64,000 nucleotides of DNA, from the NCBI RefSeq assembly GCF_023373525.1, contig NZ_CP097218.1, positions 1,984,001-2,048,000 of the forward strand. Reading direction: 5' to 3'. The stretch comes from Brachybacterium kimchii. GTDB lineage: Bacteria; Actinomycetota; Actinomycetes; Actinomycetales; Dermabacteraceae. Positions 55,347 through 62,584 of the stretch are shown piece by piece (positions within the stretch are counted from its first letter, which is position 1; each line of letters begins with the position of its first letter). A program made the translations under genes and the position numbers. The notes under the pieces are model-generated. The model worked only from the letters and a program-made list of their open reading frames with translations, searched no databases and was not told the origin of the DNA.

Positions 55347-55422
55347 GGCTCTGTAGCTCAGTTGGTAGAGCGTTCGACTGAAAATCGAAAGGTCACCGGA
55401 TCGACGCCGGTCGGAGCCACCA
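55347..55422 (+). tRNA. tRNA-Phe (anticodon GAA), attachment site of the element
   Basis: Acceptor GGCTCTG/CGGAGCC, D-arm AGCTCAGTTGGTAGAGC, anticodon loop CTGAAAA (GAA), T-arm CCGGATCGACGCCGG, discriminator A, and here CCA is encoded (55420-55422). Its last 37 bases up to the second C are repeated at 62982. Confidence 0.95.
55385..55421. repeat. attL: 37-bp direct repeat within tRNA-Phe
   Basis: Identical over 37 bases to 62982-63018, starting TCGAAAGGTCACCGG and ending GGAGCCACC. It covers the anticodon-stem 3' side through the acceptor end, as in tRNA-targeting tyrosine integrases. Confidence 0.93.
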
Positions 55423-55430
55423 GCAGGACA

Positions 55431-55459
55431 CGAAACCCCCGGTCACCCCGGGGGTTTCG
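55431..55459 (+). terminator. Terminator after tRNA-Phe, element-borne
   Basis: CGAAACCCCCGG and CCGGGGGTTTCG form a perfect 12-bp stem around TCACC, 8 bases after the encoded CCA. It lies inside the element. Confidence 0.8.
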
Positions 55460-55509
55460 TCGTTCCCGGGGTCGGGGAAGGCCGGCGGCCCATCATCTAC
55501 CCATCACTT

Positions 55510-55800
55510 TCAGCCCGACTGGATGACGCCGGACAGCGCCTCCGCCATGACCGAGCCAGCCCGGGTGTCGCCTGCCAGCGTGTTCATGTAGACGTCCTGG
55601 GTGAGGGACGGGTTCGCGTGGCCGAGGTAGGCCGCGATCTCCGTGGCCGACATCCCGGCCCGGTCCAGCATGTTCGCCGTCGTCTTGCGGAAAGTGTGGG
55701 TGGACAGCTTCGGGTATCCCAGGTCCTCGCGGACCTCGCGCAGCTCGCGCTACATGTTCGACGGGTCGCGCAGGCGCATCAGCACGGTCGGGAACAGCAA
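55510..55800 (-). pseudogene. Tyrosine integrase C-terminal remnant
   Basis: Reverse-strand reading gives the catalytic end of a phage-type tyrosine recombinase: the HxxR motif in STHTFRKTTANMLDRAG, the second His in YLGHANPSLTQ, and the nucleophile Tyr in QDVYMNTLAG, ending at a TGA (55510-55512). Upstream, an in-frame TAG follows PSNM (about 55753), and reading is lost near 55800 where the lipoprotein gene begins. The N-terminal DNA-binding domain and the first catalytic Arg are missing. Adjacent to attL, the normal place for an integrase. Confidence 0.85.
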
Positions 55801-55818
55801 GGAAGAGGAGGGCGCGTG

Positions 55819-56736
55819 ATGGGGACGAAGCGAATCGTGGCCACGACGGCCGGGCTGGCCCTGGTGGGGCTCGCGCTCAGCGGCTGCGTGATCGAGAGCC
55901 ACATCCCGGACGAGGGGCTGAGGGTGACGGTTACGGCCCAGCCGAAGGTCCAGGCCGACGCGGGCTCGACCACACAGAAGGGTTCGAAGGGCGACGGCTC
56001 CACGGCCACCGAGTCAGCCAAGGGGTCCAAGAAGGCCACGGGGCCGGTCAAGTCGGATTACTGGGCCAACGACTCCGGCCCGCGCCTGACGAGCGAGGAC
56101 CTCGTGGCCGACTCCGGCACCACGTACTTGAAGGCGAACGACGGCAACCAGATCAACCCGATCGACGTGGGCGGGCCATGGCTGACGAGGTACGTGATCG
56201 ACGGCGACGAGTTCAGCTACGAGAACGTGGTCTGCATTGGCCGCGCCCCGACCAAGGTCAAGGCCACGGGCAGGGTCAAGGAAGGCCAGGTCGTCTGGGA
56301 CGGCGGCGTGGATCCCTGGGGCGGCCCGTACGGGACCTCCGACCTCGAGGTCTCCGGCTCGACCGCGACCCTGCACGGCGGCGGCGACGTGGAGGCGGAG
56401 AAGGTCACCGCCGACGGCGTCGACGACGTGAAGGCTCAGATGCGGAAGCTGTGCCAGAACGCGAAGCCGGACCCGGAGCCGGTCGGCGAGGCGTTCGAAG
56501 CCTGGCGCAGGCACGAGCGCTGGATCGCCGAGGACCCCGAGATCGCCCGCCGGGTGGCCGAGGACGGCGGGCTGCTCGCCGCCACGATCCGCAGGCAGGA
56601 CGTCGAGGTCTTCACGCAGGCGTTCGTGGACTCGCTAACCAAGGTGGGCCTCGAGACCGTCCCCGCGGAGGAGCGGGGCGCGATCATCGCGAAGCTGCGC
56701 GAGAGCGCCGACGCCGCCCGCGAGCACCACGGGTAG
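55819..56736 (+). CDS. Lipoprotein of unknown function
   Basis: A 305-residue secreted protein: signal with lipobox ALSGCVIES, a Lys/Ser/Thr/Gly-rich linker (about 45-80), a beta-rich domain with one Cys (YENVVCIGRAPTKVKATGRVKEGQVVWDGG), a second Cys (MRKLCQNAKP), and a helical C-terminus with EAWRRHERWIAEDPEIARRV. GAGGAG lies 8 bases before ATG 55819. I do not recognise the family. It sits where the integrase gene is broken, so it is likely inserted cargo of the element. Confidence 0.75.
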   Translation: MGTKRIVATTAGLALVGLALSGCVIESHIPDEGLRVTVTAQPKVQADAGSTTQKGSKGDGSTATESAKGSKKATGPVKSDYWANDSGPRLTSEDLVADSGTTYLKANDGNQINPIDVGGPWLTRYVIDGDEFSYENVVCIGRAPTKVKATGRVKEGQVVWDGGVDPWGGPYGTSDLEVSGSTATLHGGGDVEAEKVTADGVDDVKAQMRKLCQNAKPDPEPVGEAFEAWRRHERWIAEDPEIARRVAEDGGLLAATIRRQDVEVFTQAFVDSLTKVGLETVPAEERGAIIAKLRESADAAREHHG

Positions 56737-56752
56737 GACGCGTCGTAGAAGG

Positions 56753-56788
56753 GCAGGGCCCCGGTCGTTGGTGCGGCCGGGGCCCTGC
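56753..56788 (+). terminator. Terminator A, near-duplicate of 57208
   Basis: GCAGGGCCCCGG and CCGGGGCCCTGC form a 12-bp stem around a 12-base loop starting TCGTTGGTGC, downstream of the lipoprotein. Stem-loop sequence recurs at 57208-57245. Confidence 0.8.
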
Positions 56789-56822
56789 TGCGTTCGAGGA
56801 GATAGCGTATGGTGATCATGTT

Positions 56823-56838
56823 CCCTCTAATTAGAGGG
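56823..56838. promoter_or_regulatory. GntR (YtrA-like) operator
   Basis: A perfect 16-bp palindrome CCCTCTAATTAGAGGG lies 25 bases before the GntR start. Flanking TGATC (56813-56817) and GATCA (56841-56845) nearly extend the symmetry. AT-rich centre, unlike its surroundings; likely the autoregulatory site. Confidence 0.75.
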
Positions 56839-56863
56839 ACGATCATCAACTCGAGGAGCAGCC

Positions 56864-57187
56864 ATGACCAAGACACCCATCTACATCCAGATCTCCGAGT
56901 GGCTGCGTGACGAAGTAGCTCATCGACCTCCCGGTGCACTCATGCCCACGATCAACGAGATCTCACATCGATTCGACGTCAATGGTGTCCAGACCGTGCG
57001 CAATGCCTACCAGATCCTCATGGACGATGATCTGGTGGAGCGCCTGGACTCGCCGCGCCGCTGGGTCGTCATCGATCACGGTCAGGAAGCCGAGCCCGCC
57101 CCCAGCTCCCAGGACCTGCTCGATGAGCTCGTCGCGAACTTGGAACGAGCAGCAGAGCTGGCACGGGAACTCCGACTGGTGACATGA
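56864..57187 (+). CDS. GntR-family regulator, YtrA-like short form
   Basis: A 107-residue regulator: winged helix IYIQISEWLRDEVAHRPPGALMPTINEISHRFDVNGVQTVRNAYQILMDDDLVERL (residues 6-61), then a short C-terminal helix of about 35 residues and no effector domain. This is the YtrA subgroup, whose members usually repress adjacent ABC transporter genes and respond to envelope-active compounds. Here the ABC genes are 2-5 kb downstream in the same element. Confidence 0.88.
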   Translation: MTKTPIYIQISEWLRDEVAHRPPGALMPTINEISHRFDVNGVQTVRNAYQILMDDDLVERLDSPRRWVVIDHGQEAEPAPSSQDLLDELVANLERAAELARELRLVT

Positions 57188-57207
57188 CCAGCGCGAACCT
57201 ACACGGG

Positions 57208-57245
57208 CAGAGCCCCGGTCGTTGGTGCAGCCGGGGCCCCGCTTT
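57208..57245 (+). terminator. Terminator B, near-duplicate of 56753
   Basis: GCCCCGG/CCGGGGC core with flanking partial pairing, and the same TCGTTGGTGC loop as terminator A, 20 bases after the GntR stop. It also separates GntR from the convergent unknown gene. Confidence 0.75.
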
Positions 57246-57273
57246 GTCCGCGTGGAGGTTCAGCCGGCGCTCA

Positions 57274-58455
57274 TCAAGTCCTCGACTCCGCGTACTCGAC
57301 TGCCTCGCCCCGGAGCGAGCAGAGCACGTCCCAGCGGCGCTGGACGACGTCGTAGCCCACCTCGCCCTCTCTGGGGAAAGTCGACCACCGGTCCAAAATC
57401 CCCTTGTCCGAGACCTGCGCCGCCCAGGCAGCCACGTCCTCGGCCCGGAGAGCGGGGCCCGCGCCGCGGAGGATTCGGTCCGCTCCGCAGAGGAGGCCCG
57501 GCATGTCCTGTCGGACGCTCTCCGCCTTGAGTCGGCGCGTAAACAGCTCTGCCGCGGACTCATCCCGTCCAGACTGGACGGCCGCTCGCTCGTCGGAGTG
57601 GGGCTTCGAGATGTCGTAGTGAGCCGGGAGCGAGTCGCCCGGAACCGTGGCACCCGTGATGAGGCACGGGAGCGCTTGCCGCCGTACCCAGTCGGCGATT
57701 CCGTCGAGCTCGTGCATGAGGAGCGGCCAACGATCGCTACCGGGAAGGTGCACCCCGACGGTCGGGAACAGTGTGTACACCTCCTGCTGCCCGATCGGGT
57801 TCTCCGCGATCACATCGCCAACCTTGATTGGCTCCTCCGGCTGCGGCTCGAGGCCCCGTACCGAACGGGGTCGGTCGCGTTCCCTGTACATCGCCCCCAT
57901 GCGGACGGCCGTCACGGCGGGAGTGCGGTGCTTGAAGTGGTTGGTGTAGGCGGTCAGCCGGGCAAGAGGATGGTCGTCGGTGCCGATGGTGCGGTTGAAC
58001 GGCTGCAGCGGCTCGAGCCGCCTATTCAGCACCCCACGGGCGCGCAGAGACTTCGGCCCGCCGTTGCGCCTCTGCCTGTCCGCCCACCTCGTGAAGTCCT
58101 CGTAAGTCTTCGTGGCGGGCATCTCGACGTTGCGGGCGGCCGTGTTGCTCAGGGTGCCGCCGTTGAGGAACTCGGCCTCGGCGAAGAGGGTGTGCTCCAG
58201 CGCTCCGCGCAGGACGACAAAGGCGTCGGCCACCAGCAGGGAGACCTTACGCGGGACGGGGGCGATCCCGACGACCACCGACCGGCTCACCTGACCGTCG
58301 GGTACCTCCTGGAGTCGGAGAGGACCGTCCGGCTGGGTCCCGTAAACGAAGAGGAGGTCGCCGATCTGCCCGATGATCCCGTCGGCGTGAGCGAGGGCGG
58401 CCGCCGCGCCGAGGTGTCGGTCCGGAAGCCAGCCGTAGGGCCCGAGGTCGTCCAT
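57274..58455 (-). CDS. Conserved-looking hypothetical protein, 393 residues
   Basis: A 393-residue soluble protein with no transmembrane segments or signal. Notable stretches: FVVLRGALEHTLFAEAEFLNG (about residue 78), YEDFTRWADRQRRNG (about 118), LARLTAYTNHFKHRTPAVTAVRMG (about 163), and a basic/aromatic C-terminal third. Composition and codon use look normal and there are no internal gaps, so I take it as a real gene. I do not recognise the family and propose no function. Convergent with GntR. Confidence 0.75.
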   Translation of the reverse strand: MDDLGPYGWLPDRHLGAAAALAHADGIIGQIGDLLFVYGTQPDGPLRLQEVPDGQVSRSVVVGIAPVPRKVSLLVADAFVVLRGALEHTLFAEAEFLNGGTLSNTAARNVEMPATKTYEDFTRWADRQRRNGGPKSLRARGVLNRRLEPLQPFNRTIGTDDHPLARLTAYTNHFKHRTPAVTAVRMGAMYRERDRPRSVRGLEPQPEEPIKVGDVIAENPIGQQEVYTLFPTVGVHLPGSDRWPLLMHELDGIADWVRRQALPCLITGATVPGDSLPAHYDISKPHSDERAAVQSGRDESAAELFTRRLKAESVRQDMPGLLCGADRILRGAGPALRAEDVAAWAAQVSDKGILDRWSTFPREGEVGYDVVQRRWDVLCSLRGEAVEYAESRT

Positions 58456-58521
58456 GCGCTCAGACTAAGAGGCGCGACGGACATTCCGACCGAGCCCGAC
58501 GGGGAGGGCGGACGATCCGCC

Positions 58522-58845
58522 TCACGCCCCCTGGGCGGCCTTCTCGCGGGCGATCAGCGCGTACATCCGCGACCGGCCCATGCCGACCGCGTTGGCGATC
58601 TCCTGCCCGGTCAGCTCGGTCGTGTCGAACAGGCGCATGGCGCGGGCCACCTGCTCGGGAGTGTGGGTCGGCTTGCGCCCGCCGACCCGCTCGCCACGGC
58701 GACGCTTGGCGACGAGGTGATCGACAATCCGCGGTACGAGTTCAGGCTGAGGGTCATCATCGAGTTGGCGAAGAAGGACCCCGAGGCGGCGACCATCCAG
58801 TTCACCCGATTCGACGTCCTGAAGGCCGCGCCCCCGCCGCGCCAT
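58522..58845 (-). pseudogene. Serine-recombinase C-terminal remnant
   Basis: The last 50 residues are the resolvase/invertase C-terminal helix-turn-helix: VGGRKPTHTPEQVARAMRLFDTTELTGQEIANAVGMGRSRMYALI. The catalytic domain with its Ser is missing; residues before RRRGERVGG look unrelated. The opposite strand at about 58700-58880 reads a separate protein-like stretch (FRLRVIIELAKKDPEAATIQ), so two gene fragments are joined here. Confidence 0.7.
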
Positions 58846-58918
58846 CGCGGCACGCCTGCATCCGTTGACGTTCCTTGCACGAGGCTTTAGCCGCCGAGTG
58901 GGTTTTCCCGGGGCCGGC

Positions 58919-58948
58919 TTGACCCCGCCAGGACGCCCGAGCTAATGT
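58919..58948 (+). promoter_or_regulatory. Promoter of the secreted-protein/ABC operon
   Basis: TTGACC at 58919-58924, an 18-base spacer and TAATGT at 58943-58948. It is the best sigma-70-type match in this gap and would give a leader of about 60 bases before ATG 59017. Confidence 0.5.
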
Positions 58949-58980
58949 GACCGTTCTCACTGACGAGCACCCAACGAAAT

Positions 58981-58989
58981 GGGGGGGGG
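58981..58989. repeat. G9 homopolymer tract in the leader
   Basis: Nine consecutive G in the untranslated leader between the promoter and ATG 59017. Homopolymer tracts of this length can vary by slippage. It is followed by two similar GGGGACAGAAA segments. Confidence 0.85.
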
Positions 58990-59016
58990 ACAGAAAAATG
59001 AGGGGACAGAAAGAAG

Positions 59017-59415
59017 ATGGCGAAGACTAAAATTTCGAGCCGCGTGATCGTAGTCGCGTGCGGTGCCCTGCTCGCGCTCTCCGGAGTCTCGGCGGCATAC
59101 GCGGGCACCAGCTACAGCTCCTGCAACACCACCGTCGGAAAGTTCAACGGGAGCGGCTACACCGGATACCAGACGAAGAGCAAGTCGAGCACAGCCGGGT
59201 CGCTGGCGAGTAGCTCCGTCGGCGGCAACTACAAGGTCGACGCCCGCATGAAGGCCGCTTCGGGCACCGGAGGGTGGGTCCGCGACGTCACGGACAGCGA
59301 GACGCGGAATCTGCCCAACGGCGTCGGCGCTGGGAAGCAGGCCCGCGTGCAGTTCAGCAACGACGCCCTCACCCGCGTCGATGTGCAGGTCACCGGGAAG
59401 TGGAAGAGCAACTGA
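59017..59415 (+). CDS. Small secreted protein, candidate bacteriocin-like effector
   Basis: A 132-residue precursor: basic start MAKTKISSRV, hydrophobic core, and an AYA-GTS Sec cleavage site at about residue 29-30. The mature chain is about 103 residues, Ser/Gly/Thr/Lys-rich, basic, with a single Cys (YSSCNTT) and alternating hydrophobic residues (GNYKVDARM, ARVQFSND, RVDVQVTGKWKSN) that suggest a small beta-sandwich. No family recognised by eye. It is followed by a hairpin and then by an ABC exporter, the order seen for lactococcin-972-type and other exported toxins with dedicated transporters; the sequence itself is not a clear lactococcin 972. Confidence 0.85.
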   Translation: MAKTKISSRVIVVACGALLALSGVSAAYAGTSYSSCNTTVGKFNGSGYTGYQTKSKSSTAGSLASSSVGGNYKVDARMKAASGTGGWVRDVTDSETRNLPNGVGAGKQARVQFSNDALTRVDVQVTGKWKSN

Positions 59416-59430
59416 ACACGATCGATACCA

Positions 59431-59471
59431 CCTCGCCCCGGTCCGGTAGGCAGAATACCGCCGGGGCGAGG
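59431..59471 (+). terminator. Attenuator hairpin between secreted protein and transporter genes
   Basis: CCTCGCCCCGG (59431-59441) pairs with CCGGGGCGAGG (59461-59471), enclosing an inner CGGTA/TACCG stem. It lies 15 bases after the small gene and 15 bases before the next start, so it would let the secreted protein be made in excess over the transporter. Confidence 0.8.
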
Positions 59472-59486
59472 TCTGCGAATGGACCA

Positions 59487-60245
59487 ATGATCAAGCGCTA
59501 TGCAACGTCTGCGGTCGTAGCGGCCCTCATCATCGCCACTCCGGCGGTGTACGGGACCTTCGCCGCGTCGGACTACGTCATCACGGACCCCTCCGACTAC
59601 TTTCTGTTCTCGCTGGGCAGCGCGCTTCCGCTCCTCTTCACCTTCTTTGCCGCCCTGCTCTACGTTCCGGTCGTCCTTCAGGAAACGCGTTCCTTGGGGT
59701 GGCTTCCGATCATGGCGCGGCGGGGCCGCGTGCGGTACGCCCTTTCCCATGTCGCGCGCCCGGCTGCGTTCGGCGCTCTTGCATTCGGGGCGTCTATCGC
59801 GTTCGCCGCGTTCTGGGCGTTCGTCGTCGTCCCCAGATCGGGATGGGTCACGTACTCGCCCGGCGAGCGGATGCACCCCTTCACGCAGCAGATGACGTTC
59901 AGCCAGTTCGCCCAACCGGGCGTATGGGTTTTCGTGCTGTTCCTCGTCGTCTGGGTGGGGTTCCACGGCGCGCTGTATTCGGTGCTGTTCGCAGCTCTCG
60001 CCATGCATCTGCGGAACCCGTTCCTCGCGATCATCGCGGGCCCGGCGGTCCTGTTCCTCATAGGCACGGCGCTCGCTATAGCGCGGCTCGAAGTGTTCAT
60101 GCCCGACAATGCGGCGCTCCCCACGGACCTGATCCAGGGCCCCGTCATTCAGCCCATGATGACCACAGGGATCATGGTGCTCGTGGTCGTGGGCATCGTG
60201 GTCTACACGACCTGGTCGCCGCGCGCACCTCGAGCGCTGCAGTGA
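59487..60245 (+). CDS. Six-TM ABC-type permease-like membrane protein
   Basis: A 252-residue protein with six hydrophobic helices (about residues 7-28, 40-64, 93-117, 148-172, 174-200, 223-243) and basic cytosolic loops (LQETRSLGWLPIMARRGRVRYALSHVARP). Topology is that of an ABC-2-like permease. The stop overlaps the GTG of the next gene (GTGA), so translation is coupled. No named family recognised. Confidence 0.82.
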   Translation: MIKRYATSAVVAALIIATPAVYGTFAASDYVITDPSDYFLFSLGSALPLLFTFFAALLYVPVVLQETRSLGWLPIMARRGRVRYALSHVARPAAFGALAFGASIAFAAFWAFVVVPRSGWVTYSPGERMHPFTQQMTFSQFAQPGVWVFVLFLVVWVGFHGALYSVLFAALAMHLRNPFLAIIAGPAVLFLIGTALAIARLEVFMPDNAALPTDLIQGPVIQPMMTTGIMVLVVVGIVVYTTWSPRAPRALQ

Positions 60246-61744
60246 TCGCTTCCGACCTGCACCGCGATAGAGTCCGGCACCGCGGGGCCGCCCTCCGCGC
60301 CGCCCGCGCCCTCCCCAGCGCGAGCTTGTCTCGCAACGCCGGCATCTTCCTGCTGGTATCGGCCGCGATCTACATCGCGTTCGGGCTGACGTTCTCGTCG
60401 GTTCCCGAAGGCTCGGGGGCCACCTTCTGGGAGGCGGTCATCGCGACCTCCCAGGATCCGTACCCCCTGATCTACGCCCTGTGGCCCGCGCTCTTCATCG
60501 TGTGCATCTCGTCGCAGGCCGGCTCGCTCTCCCCGCTGCGCCTCATACGAAGGGGCTCGATGTGGGTCACTGCGCTCTCGGAGGCGATACGCGGGGCGGC
60601 GATGGGCGTCGCGGCGGGCGTCGGGGCGATTCTGGGGTCGGCGATCGTTTCCAGGGGCAACGGGCTCCAGCTGGCGTGGAGCTCGTTCGCTCTCTCATCC
60701 GACGAGTCCTCCGGATCCCAGGTCCTGGCACCTTTCGCTTCGGCCGGCGTCCCCGCCTTGGCCGCGCTCCTGGTCCCGGTGATCGCTTGGTCCGGGGCCC
60801 TGTCCGCGCTCGCGGCGGCGCTGAGCCTCGTCGCGAGGGCATCGGTCACTCTTCAACGGGTCTCGTCCGGGCTGTCGATACTTCTCCCGCCCGTCCTGTT
60901 CCGGGTGCAGCCGTTCGGCCCGGTGGCGAACCCGGTCTCCTTCCTCTTGCCGGCGCACGCGATAGCACAAGGAATCCCCCTCTGGGCCTTCCCCGCTCTG
61001 GCCTATGCCGCAGCGGGACTGGTGGTTCTCGGGGCCTACTTGGCGTGGCGAGAATCGGGGCTCCTCGACTTCGTCCGCTCGGCCCGCGGAATATGGGCCA
61101 TCGCGGTCGCCGTGCTGACGGTCCTGCTCTTCCTGCGCGCCCCGTCCGGGGCCACCGTTGCCGAGGCGATCTTCTACGGCGCGTCGTCCGAGGGGTTCTC
61201 ATTCCCCTACTGGGCCTATGCCGTCGTCGTCTGGCAGGGCCTGGCGCTGGTATCCCTCACGCGGTGGTCGGGGTGGGTCCTTCCGCGCTTCTCGCTCGTG
61301 GCGTTGCGGACCGGATCGGCGTACAGGGTGATCGTGCGGGAAGTCTTCAATGATGTGAAGCTGATGGCGGTATCGACCGCTGCCCTACTGCTATGTTGCG
61401 CCGCAATAGGAGCACTTATCGGGCTCCCCCCTGCCTCGTGGGCCGATTGGGCTAAGATCGGGCTCGGCGGCGTGGCCAGTTCCATGGTGACGATGCTCCT
61501 CTGTCTCGCATGCGTTTGGGTGAGCGGGCGCATTCAGGCCGCCGCATTCGCCCTCGTGATCATTGTTGCGACCACGCTTCCGACGCTGAACCCGCTTTGG
61601 CCGTGGCCCGCCGCGTCCGGGTTCCTCGGGGCGTGGACGTCGGTGCAGGTCGCAGGCCCTGCGGCGGGAATCGCTCTTGCGAGCGTGTTGTTGCTGCTGG
61701 TGCTCTCAAAATTCGGGCGGCTGCCCGAGGTCGACGTGAGTTGA
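60242..61744 (+). CDS. Large polytopic membrane protein of the ABC system
   Basis: A 500-residue protein with about twelve hydrophobic helices after a basic N-terminus (LHRDRVRHRGAALRAARALPS). It appears to contain two permease-like halves: about 30-285 and 300-500, with the loop REVFNDVKLMAVSTAA in the second half resembling ABC-2 cytosolic contacts. GTG 60242 overlaps the preceding stop. In the lactococcin-972 type of locus the large membrane protein has a similar place in the order, but I see no DUF1430 signature here. Confidence 0.82.
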   Translation: MIASDLHRDRVRHRGAALRAARALPSASLSRNAGIFLLVSAAIYIAFGLTFSSVPEGSGATFWEAVIATSQDPYPLIYALWPALFIVCISSQAGSLSPLRLIRRGSMWVTALSEAIRGAAMGVAAGVGAILGSAIVSRGNGLQLAWSSFALSSDESSGSQVLAPFASAGVPALAALLVPVIAWSGALSALAAALSLVARASVTLQRVSSGLSILLPPVLFRVQPFGPVANPVSFLLPAHAIAQGIPLWAFPALAYAAAGLVVLGAYLAWRESGLLDFVRSARGIWAIAVAVLTVLLFLRAPSGATVAEAIFYGASSEGFSFPYWAYAVVVWQGLALVSLTRWSGWVLPRFSLVALRTGSAYRVIVREVFNDVKLMAVSTAALLLCCAAIGALIGLPPASWADWAKIGLGGVASSMVTMLLCLACVWVSGRIQAAAFALVIIVATTLPTLNPLWPWPAASGFLGAWTSVQVAGPAAGIALASVLLLLVLSKFGRLPEVDVS

Positions 61745-61796
61745 GCGCCGATCCGATTCGACCGGACGGTCGATCCCTACAAGAGTCAAGGAGTGC

Positions 61797-62447
61797 ATGC
61801 GCGTGGAGCAGACGATGGTGGCCATCGAAGGTGTTTCTAAGTCGTTTCGCGGTGCCGAGGTCTTCAACTCCGCGTCGATGGATGTTCTCGAGAACAGGAT
61901 CTGCGGCCTGCAGGGACCGAACGGTACGGGGAAGTCCGTTCTCTTCAAGATGATCGTCGGGCTGCAGCGCCCCGACTCCGGGGACATCAAGCTCGATGCC
62001 AGCCTCAAGAGCTCGCACGCGGACTTCCCGACCGAGGTCGGCGCCGTGATCGACCGGCCCGCCTACCTCGGCGGCCTCACCGGCATGGAGAACCTTCTCG
62101 ACCTGGCCCGGATTCGTCGCGTGGTCTCCCGGGACCAGGTCGCCGAGGCGATGGAGAAGGTCGGCCTGAACCCCGGCACGCAGCAGAAGGTGCGGAACTA
62201 CTCGTTGGGCATGAAGCAGAAACTCTCGATCGCTCAGGCGTTCATGGAAGATCAGCGGCTCATCATCTTGGACGAGGCGTTCAACGGCCTCGACGACTCG
62301 AGCGTCGAGCGCATCAGGTCACTCCTGCACGAGCTCCAGGAGGACGGGCGGACCATTCTCCTGACGAGCCACAACCAAGGCGACATCGACGCCGTCTGCG
62401 ACGATGTCTGGAAGATCGATCAGGGACAACTGCATCGCGTGAGATGA
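61797..62447 (+). CDS. ABC transporter ATP-binding protein of the element
   Basis: A 216-residue ATPase: Walker A GPNGTGKSV (about 40), signature YSLGMKQKLSIAQ, Walker B LIILDEAFNGLD, H-loop LTSHN. The core ends at the family minimum with no C-terminal extension. AAGGAG lies 4-5 bases before ATG 61797. It pairs with the two membrane proteins upstream. The substrate is inferred to be the small secreted protein or a compound antagonised by it (self-immunity). Confidence 0.95.
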   Translation: MRVEQTMVAIEGVSKSFRGAEVFNSASMDVLENRICGLQGPNGTGKSVLFKMIVGLQRPDSGDIKLDASLKSSHADFPTEVGAVIDRPAYLGGLTGMENLLDLARIRRVVSRDQVAEAMEKVGLNPGTQQKVRNYSLGMKQKLSIAQAFMEDQRLIILDEAFNGLDDSSVERIRSLLHELQEDGRTILLTSHNQGDIDAVCDDVWKIDQGQLHRVR

Positions 62448-62467
62448 GGCGGAGCCGGGCCGGGGCG

Positions 62468-62560
62468 CTAGTGGCCACCCGTGGCCTCGGTCTCCTCCAC
62501 GGGGACAACGTAGAGCGGCCCGTCGCCCGCGGCTGAGATGATGGCGTCACGCTCGGCGAG
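62468..62560 (-). pseudogene. Gene fragment, C-terminal end of an unknown protein
   Basis: The reverse strand reads a protein-like C-terminus LAERDAIISAAGDGPLYVV then PVEETEATGGH and a TAG. The frame loses protein character upstream near 62560, where a forward-strand fragment begins. Probably what is left of a gene cut during element rearrangement. Confidence 0.4.
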
Positions 62561-62584
62561 TTCTTCACCATCTCCTCCATCAAC

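Noticed and set aside
57184..58890. 568-residue forward frame across the unknown gene
   Set aside because: Mostly an antisense shadow of the 57274-58455 gene; only a short stretch near its end looks protein-like.
59017..59415. Direct assignment of the small secreted protein to lactococcin 972
   Set aside because: Gene order is similar, but I do not see the family's conserved sequence pattern, so only a bacteriocin-like role is proposed.
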